This document shows positions 1 through 6,964 of a DNA stretch of 9,663 bases, piece by piece. The stretch comes from Thermoleophilia bacterium (lineage in GTDB: Bacteria > Actinomycetota > Thermoleophilia > RBG-16-64-13): positions 1 to 9,663 of the forward strand of contig JAFGIH010000070.1 in NCBI GenBank assembly GCA_016929985.1, read 5' to 3'. Position 1 is the stretch's first letter. Every line of letters starts with the position of its first letter. The notes under the pieces were generated by a model. The model was not told where the DNA came from. It was given only the letters and a program-made list of their open reading frames with translations, and did no database searches. The translations under genes and the position numbers were made by a program.

Positions 1-69
1 CAGGCCGTGCAGAACATGAACTGCATGTTCGGATTCCCCGAAGATATGGGTCTGGGGAGAGCGGTATGA
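1..69 (+). CDS. argC: N-acetyl-gamma-glutamyl-phosphate reductase, C-terminal end only (partial)
   Basis: Only the last 22 codons and the TGA stop are inside the window; the gene begins off the left edge. The visible tail contains QNMNCMFGFPEDMGL, which matches the usual ArgC C-terminus (QNMNLMxGxPExxGL). ArgC reduces N-acetylglutamyl 5-phosphate to N-acetylglutamate semialdehyde with NADPH in the cytoplasm, the step after ArgB. The stop overlaps the argJ start as ATGA, which fits translational coupling and the classic argC-argJ order. The identification rests on a short tail plus context. The active-site cysteine and nucleotide-binding region are not visible. Confidence 0.88.
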   Translation, partial: QAVQNMNCMFGFPEDMGLGRAV

Positions 70-1388
70 GTGATGATACGAAGGGCGGCACCGGTGGGCT
101 GAACCACCCCGTCGTTGTCAGCCCTCTTGAATCGCGGTTCGTGAAGTTTCCGGCGGGCACAGAGCTCGTCGAACCGGACGGCGAGTCGCCCGGGGCGACA
201 TATCCGGACGGGTTTCTCGCGGCGGGAGTGGTGGCGGGTTTGAAAGAGAGCGGACGGCCGGACGTGGGTGTGCTGGCGGTGGCGCCGCAGTGGCGGGGAC
301 AGGCCGCCTCGGCCGGCGTGTTCACGACGAACGCCTTTGCGGCGGCTCCGGTGTTGCTCAACAGAACAGAATGCGATCTTGACCACCTGGTCGCGGTGGC
401 CATGAACAGCGCCAACGCCAACGCCTGCACCGGCGAGCCGGGGCTGGTGACGGCCCGTGCTATGCAGCAGGCCTGCGCGGAAGCTTTGAACGCCTCGGCC
501 TCGCAGGTCGCCGTCTGCTCCACGGGCATCATCGGGGTGCAGCTCGACGCCGAGGCCGTAGCCGCGGGGGTGAAGAAGGCCACGGCAGCCCTCCACGCTG
601 AGGGCGGACGGTCGTTCAACCACAGCATCATGACCACCGATCGCTTCCCGAAGATATCCGCGGTGGCCGTCGACACGCCCGACGGGTTGGTCAAGCTGGG
701 CGTCTGCGGAAAGGGTGCGGGGATGATCTCCCCGGCCATGGCGACCATGCTGTGCGCCGTCACCTGCGATGCCGTCTTGGAACCGGCCGAGATGCGGGTG
801 CTCCTCAAGAGTGCGGTCGACCGTTCCTTCAACCGGGTGACGGTGGATGGCGAGATGAGCACCAACGACACCGTGCTCTTCCTGGCGAGCGGGGCGTCTG
901 GGGTACGGCCCGGTATGGAGAGTCTGAAGCGCATCGGCGCTGCGCTGGATGCGATTTTGCTGCGCGTCGCCTTGATGATCGTGGCCGACGGAGAGGGCTC
1001 GACGAAGATCATGCGGCTGCGCGTGGAGGGCGCCGAGACCCAGGGCGACGCGCTGAAAGTAGCGCGTGCTATCGCGGACTCGCCGTTGGTCAAGACGGCC
1101 ATGCACGGCGGAGACCCGAACTGGGGCAGGATCATCAGCTCCACGGGTGCGGCCATGGCCGGACGTTCGCTGCCGGCCGCCACACTGGATCTTTGTGGGG
1201 TCCGGGTCGTCAAAGGGGGGGCGGCTTCTGCTGTCAGCGCGGAGGATGGAGTCCGGATGACCACCGCGGTCAAGGCCCCGGAGGTCGACATAGAGCTCGA
1301 TCTGGGTGTGGGCAACGAGTCCACGGAGATCTATTTCGCCGACCTGGGGCACGAGTACATCACTATCAACGCCGAATACCACTCCTAG
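66..1388 (+). CDS. argJ: Glutamate N-acetyltransferase / amino-acid acetyltransferase ArgJ
   Basis: ArgJ moves the acetyl group from N-acetylornithine to glutamate, giving ornithine and regenerating N-acetylglutamate; bifunctional members also use acetyl-CoA. The 440-residue product has the family landmarks in order: NSANANACTG (114-123), STGIIG (152-157), TTDRFPK (190-196), GKGAGMISPAMATML (215-229), DGEMSTND (261-268), GDPNWGR (349-355) and the C-terminal YITINAEYHS. By family knowledge the precursor cleaves itself before Thr227 of ATML, giving alpha (1-226) and beta (227-440) chains with Thr227 as nucleophile. The ATG overlaps the argC stop and has GGGGAG at 54-59, six bases upstream. About 30 residues precede the point where typical ArgJ proteins begin, so a later start is possible. 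Mono- versus bifunctional activity cannot be told from the sequence; no argA is in the window. Confidence 0.97.
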   Translation: MSDDTKGGTGGLNHPVVVSPLESRFVKFPAGTELVEPDGESPGATYPDGFLAAGVVAGLKESGRPDVGVLAVAPQWRGQAASAGVFTTNAFAAAPVLLNRTECDLDHLVAVAMNSANANACTGEPGLVTARAMQQACAEALNASASQVAVCSTGIIGVQLDAEAVAAGVKKATAALHAEGGRSFNHSIMTTDRFPKISAVAVDTPDGLVKLGVCGKGAGMISPAMATMLCAVTCDAVLEPAEMRVLLKSAVDRSFNRVTVDGEMSTNDTVLFLASGASGVRPGMESLKRIGAALDAILLRVALMIVADGEGSTKIMRLRVEGAETQGDALKVARAIADSPLVKTAMHGGDPNWGRIISSTGAAMAGRSLPAATLDLCGVRVVKGGAASAVSAEDGVRMTTAVKAPEVDIELDLGVGNESTEIYFADLGHEYITINAEYHS

Positions 1389-1396
1389 GAGGCGTG
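1386..1396 (+). promoter_or_regulatory. Strong Shine-Dalgarno for argB overlapping the argJ stop
   Basis: AGGAGG lies at 1387-1392, and its first two bases are part of the argJ TAG stop (1386-1388). It sits four bases before ATG 1397. An in-frame GTG at 1394 would leave only one base of spacing, so the ATG is preferred. The merged stop and ribosome binding site suggest that ribosomes finishing argJ reinitiate on argB. Confidence 0.75.
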
Positions 1397-2296
1397 ATGC
1401 GCGAGATATATCGAAAACGTGTGGAGACGCTTCTCGAGTCGCTGCCGTACATCCGCATGTTCGCGGGAAAGACCATAGTCATCAAGTACGGCGGCGCGGC
1501 GATGAGCTCAGCCGACCTCAAAGAGGAGTTCGCGACAGACATAGCCATGCTCCGTTACATCGGCATCAAGCCGATCATCGTGCATGGGGGCGGAGACGAG
1601 ATCAGCTCCTATATGAAGCGCCTGGATCTGCCCGTGAAGTTCGTTGAGGGACTGCGCGTGACCGACCCCGCCACCATGGAAGTGGCCAAGATGGTACTGG
1701 TCGGCAAAGTGAACAAAGAGATCGTGGGGCTCATCAACAGCAAGGGTGCGCCGGCGGTCGGGCTGTGCGGCGACGATGGGTGGCTTCTCAAGGCCGAACG
1801 GCTCATCAAGAGGGGCGCCGACGGTAGTGTCATCGACCTGGGGCAGGTGGGCGAGGTGTCCGAGGTCAACGTCGACCTGCTCGCGTTGTTGGAGGCCGAT
1901 TACGTGCCCGTGGTGGCGTCTGTGGGGGCCGGACCGGCCGGGGTGAGCTACAACATCAACGCCGATACGGTGGCGGGGGCCTTGGCCGCTGCCCTCAAGG
2001 CTGAGAAGGTCATGTTCTTGACCGACGTCGGCGGTCTGATGGCCGATTTGGGCGACGAATCCTCCATCATCTCCGAGTGTACCAGCGGCGAGATCGTGGA
2101 ACTGATGGAGAACGGCAAGATCTCGAAGGGCATGATCCCCAAACTGGAGGCAGTGCTCGCTAGTCTGGGGGCGGGCGTAGGCGCCGCGCACATCATCGAT
2201 GGGCGGATCGCGCACTCGGTGCTGCTCGAGATACTGACCGACGACGCGGGCCTGGGCACCAAGATCGTCCCGGGGAGCGCGCAACAGTACGCATAG
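1397..2296 (+). CDS. argB: Acetylglutamate kinase ArgB
   Basis: ArgB phosphorylates the gamma-carboxylate of N-acetylglutamate with ATP, usually the controlled step of the pathway. The 299-residue product has the amino-acid kinase fold signatures: KYGG (30-33), HGGG (63-66), GLRVTD (85-90), YNINAD (185-190), FLTDVGG (207-213) and the MIPK lysine (K249). The first 25 or so residues (RVETLLESLPYIRMF) form the N-terminal helix typical of hexameric, arginine-inhibited acetylglutamate kinases, so feedback inhibition by arginine is inferred. The segment usually GLSGKDG reads GLCGDDG (122-128); this loop varies in the family. The frame stays open upstream to 752, but that part lies inside argJ and looks like shadow translation. 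The ATG at 1397 has a strong ribosome binding site. Confidence 0.97.
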   Translation: MREIYRKRVETLLESLPYIRMFAGKTIVIKYGGAAMSSADLKEEFATDIAMLRYIGIKPIIVHGGGDEISSYMKRLDLPVKFVEGLRVTDPATMEVAKMVLVGKVNKEIVGLINSKGAPAVGLCGDDGWLLKAERLIKRGADGSVIDLGQVGEVSEVNVDLLALLEADYVPVVASVGAGPAGVSYNINADTVAGALAAALKAEKVMFLTDVGGLMADLGDESSIISECTSGEIVELMENGKISKGMIPKLEAVLASLGAGVGAAHIIDGRIAHSVLLEILTDDAGLGTKIVPGSAQQYA

Positions 2297-2297
2297 C

Positions 2298-2308
2298 GAG
2301 GGGGGAGG
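2298..2308 (+). promoter_or_regulatory. Double Shine-Dalgarno region before argF
   Basis: The purine run GAGGGGGGAGG offers two registers. GAGG at 2298-2301 is seven bases from ATG 2309. GGAGG at 2304-2308 abuts that ATG but is six bases from an in-frame GTG at 2315. The choice of argF start, which differs by two residues, therefore cannot be settled from spacing alone. Confidence 0.6.
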
Positions 2309-3235
2309 ATGAACGTGGGAGTAAGGCATTTTCTGACCGTGACAGATCTGAGCAGAGCCGAGTTCCGTGAGGTGCTGTCTCAGGCTGCCGCGCTCAAACA
2401 GGATCCTGCCGGCGACGCGTTGGCGGGCAAGACCGTGGCCTTGATCTTCGGGAAGCCGTCCACCAGGACGCGGGTGTCGTTCAGTGTCGGTGTCTATCAG
2501 CTCGGTGGGATGCCGCTCTACCTGTCCGAGCAGGAACTGCAGATGCGCAAGTCGGAGAGTCTCGAAGACACCGCCCGGGTGCTCTCTCGTTTCGTCGACA
2601 TGATCGTCATCCGCACCTTCGCGCAGAAAGACGTGGAAGACCTGGCCGCCAACTCGACCGTGCCGGTCATCAACGCCCTTACCGACGACGATCACCCCTG
2701 CCAGGCGTTGGCCGACATCATGACCCTGCAAGAGCGTTTCGCCGATACGGCGGGACGCAAGGTGGTATATCTCGGCGACGGCAACAACGTCGCAGCATCG
2801 CTGGCTGAGGCGAGCGCTATGGCGGGTATGGACGTGTGTCTGAGCATCCCCGAAGGGTGCGATCTTCCCTCGGTGAAGATGACGAAGCTCGCAGCGCTCG
2901 CGGACACGTGCGGCACGGCGCTCACTGTGGAAAGGGACGCGGCCAAGGCAGTGGCCGGCGCGTCCGCCCTGTATACCGACGTGTGGATCAGCATGGGCCA
3001 GCAACAGGACACGGCCAAGATGGACTCGCTCAGACCCTACCAAGTCAACTCGGCGCTCTTAGCGAAAGCACGGCCCGACGCCGTCGTGCTGCACTGCCTA
3101 CCCGCGCATAGAGGCGACGAGATCACCGACGAGGTCATGGATGGGCCGCAATCGGCGGTGTTCGACGAGGCCGAGAATCGCTTACACGCGCAGAAAGCGC
3201 TGATGGCCTTTCTCGCCGGCAGGGGCGTGCGATGA
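2309..3235 (+). CDS. argF: Ornithine carbamoyltransferase ArgF
   Basis: ArgF joins carbamoyl phosphate and L-ornithine to make citrulline in the cytoplasm. The 308-residue product has the carbamoyl-phosphate loop STRTR (51-55), HPCQ (129-132), the ornithine-binding DVWISMG (224-230), the active-site HCLPAHRG (262-269) and the C-terminal LHAQKALM (292-299). SMG together with HCLPAHRG points to ornithine as substrate rather than aspartate or acetylornithine. Length is normal for the family. It starts 12 bases after the argB stop, where argD is often found in comparable operons. ATG 2309 is annotated; GTG 2315 is an equally well-spaced alternative. Its stop overlaps the argR ATG. Confidence 0.97.
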   Translation: MNVGVRHFLTVTDLSRAEFREVLSQAAALKQDPAGDALAGKTVALIFGKPSTRTRVSFSVGVYQLGGMPLYLSEQELQMRKSESLEDTARVLSRFVDMIVIRTFAQKDVEDLAANSTVPVINALTDDDHPCQALADIMTLQERFADTAGRKVVYLGDGNNVAASLAEASAMAGMDVCLSIPEGCDLPSVKMTKLAALADTCGTALTVERDAAKAVAGASALYTDVWISMGQQQDTAKMDSLRPYQVNSALLAKARPDAVVLHCLPAHRGDEITDEVMDGPQSAVFDEAENRLHAQKALMAFLAGRGVR

Positions 3236-3690
3236 ACAAGAGACAGCGCCAGCACCTGATCCGCAGTCTGCTCAGGAACCGAGCCATCGCCAGTCAGCGG
3301 GAGCTTGTGGACGAGCTGGCCGCCGCCGGCTGCGAGGTGACTCAGGCCACGGTCAGCAGGGATCTGCGTGAGATCGGTCTGCAGAAGGGCCGCGATCCAG
3401 GGGGGCGCGTACGCTACGCCTTCGTTCCCACGCTCGAAGAACGGCCCGAGCCGCCGGTGGCCTGCACGAGGATGCTGAAGGAGTTCGGGCGCGGACTGTC
3501 TGTGGCCCAGAACCTGGTGGTGCTTCGATGCGACCCTGGGGCTGCTCCGGGCTTGGGAAGGGTCATCGATGAGCTCGAGCACGAGCTGATCCTGGGATGT
3601 GTGGCGGGGGACGACACCGTCATCATGGTGTGTAAAGACATGCAGGGGGCGGAGGCCGTCTGCGCGTACCTGACCGAACTAGGAGGATAG
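3232..3690 (+). CDS. argR: Arginine repressor ArgR
   Basis: ArgR is the hexameric arginine-sensing regulator that binds ARG boxes and represses arginine synthesis genes when arginine is plentiful. The 152-residue length is normal. The N-terminal winged helix-turn-helix contains TQATVSRDLREIGL (38-51), the DNA-recognition hallmark. The C-terminal oligomerisation and arginine-binding domain carries LGCVAGDDTVIMV (121-133), whose GDDT aspartates contact arginine in characterised ArgR proteins. The ATG overlaps the argF stop as ATGA, with AGGGG at 3221-3225 six bases upstream. Being inside the operon it presumably controls suggests autoregulation, but no operator is visible here; the likely site is upstream of argC. 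Confidence 0.96.
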   Translation: MNKRQRQHLIRSLLRNRAIASQRELVDELAAAGCEVTQATVSRDLREIGLQKGRDPGGRVRYAFVPTLEERPEPPVACTRMLKEFGRGLSVAQNLVVLRCDPGAAPGLGRVIDELEHELILGCVAGDDTVIMVCKDMQGAEAVCAYLTELGG

Positions 3691-3696
3691 GGACTC

Positions 3697-4899
3697 ATGA
3701 GCAAGGAAAAATGCATCCTCGCCTATTCCGGCGGCTTGGACACGTCAGCACTGATTCCGTACATGATGGAGAAGTACGGGTACGAGATGATCGCGCTGCT
3801 GGTCGACGTGGGACGCATGAAGGATGTCGAGGGCCTGCGCCAAAGGGCGTTGACGGCCGGCGCGACCGAGTCCCTGGTTGTGGATGCCAAAGAGGAGTTC
3901 CTTCGCGATTTCGCGTTCCCCGCGCTGAAGGCGAACGCGTTGTACGAGGGCAGGTACCCGCTGCACTCGGCACTGTCGCGGCCGTTGATAGCCAAGAAGA
4001 TGGTCGAAGCGGCCAGGCAGTATGGCGCGAAGGTCGCAGCCCACGGTTGCACCGCGAAGGGCAACGACCAGGTGCGCATCGACGTCGGGGTGCGCTGCCT
4101 CGACCCGTCCATCACCGTCCTGGGTCCTGCGCGTGAGTGGAACATGACGCGGCCGGAGCTGCTCGACTATCTGGCGGCGCGTGGTATCGATCTGCCGCTT
4201 ACCAAGAAGAATCCCTACTCCATCGACGAGAACCTGTGGGGCCGCGCCATCGAGTGCGGGGAACTGGAAGATCCCTGGACCGCGGCGCCGTCCGGGGCCT
4301 TCGAGTTCACCGTCGATCCGAAGGATGCGCCCGATGAACCCACCGAACTGGTGATCGGCTTCGAGGCCGGCATCCCGGTGTCGCTCGACGGCACGGCCAT
4401 GGATCCCATCGAACTGGTGGAGACGGTCGACATCCTGGGTGGTTCGCATGGCTTCGGCCGCCTCGACATGGTTGAGAACCGCCTGGTAGGCATCAAGAGC
4501 CGGGAGGTCTACGAGGAGGCGGCCTCACTGTCGCTCATCAAGGCGCACCGCGAGATCGAAGACCTCACCCTCACGCGGGAGCTGCAGCATTTCAAGACCA
4601 TGGTCGACCAGCGCCTGTCGGAGCTGATCTACGATGGCTTGTGGTTCAGCCCGCTAGCCGCGGCGCTACGGGCTTTCGTCGACGAGACTCAGAAGTACGT
4701 CAGCGGCGAGGTGCGGCTCCAGTACTTCAAGGGTGCGTGCAACCCGGTCGGCAGGCGCTCCCCGCATTCGCTGTACGAACCCAAGCTGGCCACGTACGGG
4801 TCGGGCGACACGTTCAGCCATCAGTCGGCCAAGGGCTTCATCGAGCTGTGGGGTCTGCCGGTGGAGGTCTGGGCGCGTAAGCACGAGGCAGAGATGTGA
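3697..4899 (+). CDS. argG: Argininosuccinate synthase ArgG
   Basis: ArgG condenses citrulline and aspartate using ATP, through a citrullyl-AMP intermediate, to give argininosuccinate. The 400-residue product has the N-type ATP pyrophosphatase loop AYSGGLDTS (9-17), YPLHSALSRPLIAKK (87-101), HGCTAKGNDQVRI (116-128), YSIDENLWGR (174-183) and GRLDMVENRLVGIKSREVYE (254-273). The usual glycine before KGNDQ is Ala120, a mild substitution. The ATG lies six bases after the argR stop; AGGAGG at 3681-3686 and a closer AGGGA at 3689-3693 can both serve as ribosome binding sites. Its TGA overlaps the argH GTG. Confidence 0.97.
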   Translation: MSKEKCILAYSGGLDTSALIPYMMEKYGYEMIALLVDVGRMKDVEGLRQRALTAGATESLVVDAKEEFLRDFAFPALKANALYEGRYPLHSALSRPLIAKKMVEAARQYGAKVAAHGCTAKGNDQVRIDVGVRCLDPSITVLGPAREWNMTRPELLDYLAARGIDLPLTKKNPYSIDENLWGRAIECGELEDPWTAAPSGAFEFTVDPKDAPDEPTELVIGFEAGIPVSLDGTAMDPIELVETVDILGGSHGFGRLDMVENRLVGIKSREVYEEAASLSLIKAHREIEDLTLTRELQHFKTMVDQRLSELIYDGLWFSPLAAALRAFVDETQKYVSGEVRLQYFKGACNPVGRRSPHSLYEPKLATYGSGDTFSHQSAKGFIELWGLPVEVWARKHEAEM

Positions 4900-6311
4900 G
4901 CGACGCCGCCACACCAAGTGGAGGAAGCAAGAAGCCCTGGGGCGGCCGCTTCGAGACCGAGCAGGCGCCGCTCTTCGAGCGGCTGAGCGCGTCGATACCA
5001 TTTGACAACGTCCTCGCGCCGTACGACATCCGGGGTTCGCGGGCTCACGTGCGTATGCTCGCAGACATCGGAGTGCTGACGATCGAAGAACGTGACCAGA
5101 TCCTGGATGGCCTGGCGCGGATAGCCGAGGAGGTGGATGCCGGGACCTTCTCGTGGACGCTGTCCGACGAGGATATCCACATGGCCATCGAGCGGCGTCT
5201 GACCGAGCTCGTGGGACCCGTAGGCGGCAAGATGCACACCGGGCGCAGCCGTAACGACCAGGTGATACTCGATCTCCACCTGTACCTGCGCGACGCCATC
5301 CGCGGCCATCAAGAGCGGTTGGCCTCGCTGATGACGGTGCTCCTCGCGCAGGCCGAGACTGGGCGGGACATCGTCATCCCCGGTTACACGCATACTCAAA
5401 GGGCGCAACCGGTGCTTGTCGCGCATCACATGCTCGCCTACTTCTTCGCGTTCGAGCGGGACTGGACGCGCCTGGACGGCTGGGCGAAGTGTTCGTGGAT
5501 GCCGCTGGGCGCCGGCGCGCTCGCGGGGGTGAACTACGCGCTCGACCGGGAGCAGGTTGCTGCCGAACTGGGGTTCGAACGCGTAGCTCCCAATGCCATG
5601 GACGCGGTGGCCGCGCGGGACTCGGCCTTCTCGTACCTAGCCATCGTCGCCAACTGTGGGCTGACGCTCTCGCGTCTGGCGAACGAGTTGGTGTTGTGGA
5701 GCTCCCAGGAGTTCGGCCTCGCCGCGCTCCCTGAATCGTGGACCTCCGGCTCGAGCATCATGCCGCAGAAGCGCAATCCCGACGGGGCGGAACACGTGCG
5801 CGCCAAGTCGGCGGGGTTCCTCGCCCGTCTGGTAGGACTGGGCGTGGTGCTCAAGGGACTGCCTCTGGCGTACAACGGCGACCTGCAGGAGGACAAGCTC
5901 TACGTCTTCGGGAGCAGGCAGGAGTTCGACCTCTGTCTCGAGGCGATGACCGCGATGGTGGAGGGGCTGCTGTTCGACAGGGAGCGGGGCCGCATGGCGG
6001 CAGAGGGCGGCTACGCCCAAGCCACCGACGTGGCCGACTACCTGGTTGGTAAGGGGTTGCCGTTCCGGGAGGCACACCGGGTCGCCGGACGTCTGGTCGG
6101 TCTGCTGGCCGCCGAGGGGAGAGCGTTGTCTGCCGCCACCATGGCGGAGCTGAAAGGGCTGAGCCCGCTCTTCGCAGACGATTACTACGAGGTGGTGGAC
6201 CTCTATCGGGTGGTCGCTTCAAAGATCTCCCCGGGAGGGACGGCTCCTCCACGCGTCGCCGAGCAACTCACCCTCGCCACCGACGTGCTGGGGCGTCTCA
6301 CGAAGCGGTAG
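4896..6311 (+). CDS. argH: Argininosuccinate lyase ArgH
   Basis: ArgH splits argininosuccinate into arginine and fumarate, the last step of the pathway. The 471-residue product belongs to the fumarase/aspartase superfamily. It shows KPWGGRF (13-19), TGRSRNDQV (115-123), the HTQRAQP segment with conserved His166, and the flexible signature loop GSSIMPQKRNPD (285-296) holding the catalytic serine. The start is a GTG overlapping the argG stop (GTGA), with GAGG at 4885-4888 seven bases upstream. The overlap implies coupled synthesis of ArgG and ArgH, which act in sequence. Length is close to the usual 450-480 residues. Confidence 0.97.
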   Translation: MSDAATPSGGSKKPWGGRFETEQAPLFERLSASIPFDNVLAPYDIRGSRAHVRMLADIGVLTIEERDQILDGLARIAEEVDAGTFSWTLSDEDIHMAIERRLTELVGPVGGKMHTGRSRNDQVILDLHLYLRDAIRGHQERLASLMTVLLAQAETGRDIVIPGYTHTQRAQPVLVAHHMLAYFFAFERDWTRLDGWAKCSWMPLGAGALAGVNYALDREQVAAELGFERVAPNAMDAVAARDSAFSYLAIVANCGLTLSRLANELVLWSSQEFGLAALPESWTSGSSIMPQKRNPDGAEHVRAKSAGFLARLVGLGVVLKGLPLAYNGDLQEDKLYVFGSRQEFDLCLEAMTAMVEGLLFDRERGRMAAEGGYAQATDVADYLVGKGLPFREAHRVAGRLVGLLAAEGRALSAATMAELKGLSPLFADDYYEVVDLYRVVASKISPGGTAPPRVAEQLTLATDVLGRLTKR

Positions 6312-6325
6312 GGCGGCGAACGCCC
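6311..6325 (+). other. Small GC-rich inverted repeat filling the argH-mpg gap
   Basis: GGGCG (6311-6315) and CGCCC (6321-6325) form a perfect five-base-pair stem around the loop GCGAA. It covers the whole space between the argH stop and the first possible mpg GTG at 6326. No T-run follows, so it does not look like a rho-independent terminator. It could be a mild attenuator, an RNA-processing site or chance in GC-rich DNA. Confidence 0.35.
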
Positions 6326-6342
6326 GTGGCCAAAGGACTTCC

Positions 6343-6348
6343 GGAGGG
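6343..6348 (+). promoter_or_regulatory. Shine-Dalgarno supporting an internal GTG start for mpg
   Basis: GGAGGG ends four bases before GTG 6353 (GGAGG at 6343-6347 leaves five). The upstream in-frame GTG at 6326 has no purine-rich ribosome binding site and follows a hairpin directly. This is the main reason for placing the mpg start at 6353. Confidence 0.5.
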
Positions 6349-6352
6349 AGTG

Positions 6353-6964
6353 GTGCTTGAGCCGGGGTTCTTCGAACGCCCGTCCGACGAAATAGGTCCG
6401 GAGCTGATAGGGAAGGTCCTCTGGGTGAGCGGCACCGGCGGCGGCCGCCTGACCGAAGTCGAAGCCTACCTGCCCGAGGGAGACCCGGCCAGTCACGCGG
6501 CCCCCGGCCGGACGGCCCGGAACGGGGCGATGTTCGGTCCGCCGGGGTGCATCTACCTGTTCCGAAGCTATGGCATCCACATCTGTCTGAACGTGGTGTG
6601 CGACCGCGAGGGGGTCGGCTCCGCGGTTCTGATCAGGTCCTTCGAGCCCATGGGGAACACGGAGCGATTGCACCGCAACCGAAGCGCGGGATCGAGCTCA
6701 GCCGCGGATGCGACTGGAGGCCCGTGGCTCTCGTGTGGTCCGGGCCGCGTGGGACAGGCTTTGGGGCTGCATCTGGATCTCGACAGTCTACCGTTGGGGG
6801 AGGAGTCCGGCGTGTTCATCCTTGATGATGGCGCCCATCCCGAGATAGCATGCACCACCCGGATCGGCATCTCGCGGGGTGCATCGCTGCCTTTGAGATA
6901 CTACTTGGCGGGCAGCAGATACGTGAGCACAGCAGGGCACATCAGCAGAGGAGCAACATCATGA
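6353..6964 (+). CDS. mpg: 3-methyladenine DNA glycosylase, Mpg/AAG family
   Basis: Members of this family excise alkylated and deaminated purines from DNA and start base excision repair. Numbering from the upstream GTG 6326 (212 residues), the product shows LTEVEAY (42-48), DPASHAAPGRTARNGAMFGPPG (split here as DPASHAAPGRT at 53-63 and RNGAMFGPPG at 65-74), YLFRSYGIHICLNV (77-90), AVLIRSFEP (100-108), GPGRVGQALG (138-147) and RYYLAGSRYVS (191-201). Aligned by eye to human AAG, Glu46 matches catalytic Glu125, Tyr48 matches Tyr127, His57 matches His136, Tyr82 matches intercalating Tyr162 and Asn89 matches Asn169; Phe79 replaces Tyr159. GTG 6353 (203 residues) is chosen for its ribosome binding site. 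Its stop overlaps the next gene's ATG. Repair has no direct link to arginine synthesis, so co-transcription is probably positional. Confidence 0.92.
   Translation: MLEPGFFERPSDEIGPELIGKVLWVSGTGGGRLTEVEAYLPEGDPASHAAPGRTARNGAMFGPPGCIYLFRSYGIHICLNVVCDREGVGSAVLIRSFEPMGNTERLHRNRSAGSSSAADATGGPWLSCGPGRVGQALGLHLDLDSLPLGEESGVFILDDGAHPEIACTTRIGISRGASLPLRYYLAGSRYVSTAGHISRGATS

Noticed and set aside
752..1396. Possible 5' extension of argB or a separate upstream gene
   Set aside because: The region is out of frame within argJ, which is intact there, and its translation is Arg/Gly-rich with no family resemblance. ArgB starts naturally at 1397.
1508..3043. A 511-codon open frame on the minus strand across argB and argF
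   Set aside because: It is antisense to two genes with strong family matches, its translation is His/Arg/Gly-rich with no recognisable motif, and such long antisense frames are common in GC-rich DNA.
3691..3696. A promoter or ARG box between argR and argG
   Set aside because: The gap is only six bases and I see no AT-rich palindromic ARG-box-like sequence or -10/-35 pair nearby.
6850..6960. Extended N-terminus for the NIF3-like gene
   Set aside because: It overlaps the conserved C-terminal LAGSRYVS region of mpg in another frame, and ATG 6961 has a good ribosome binding site.
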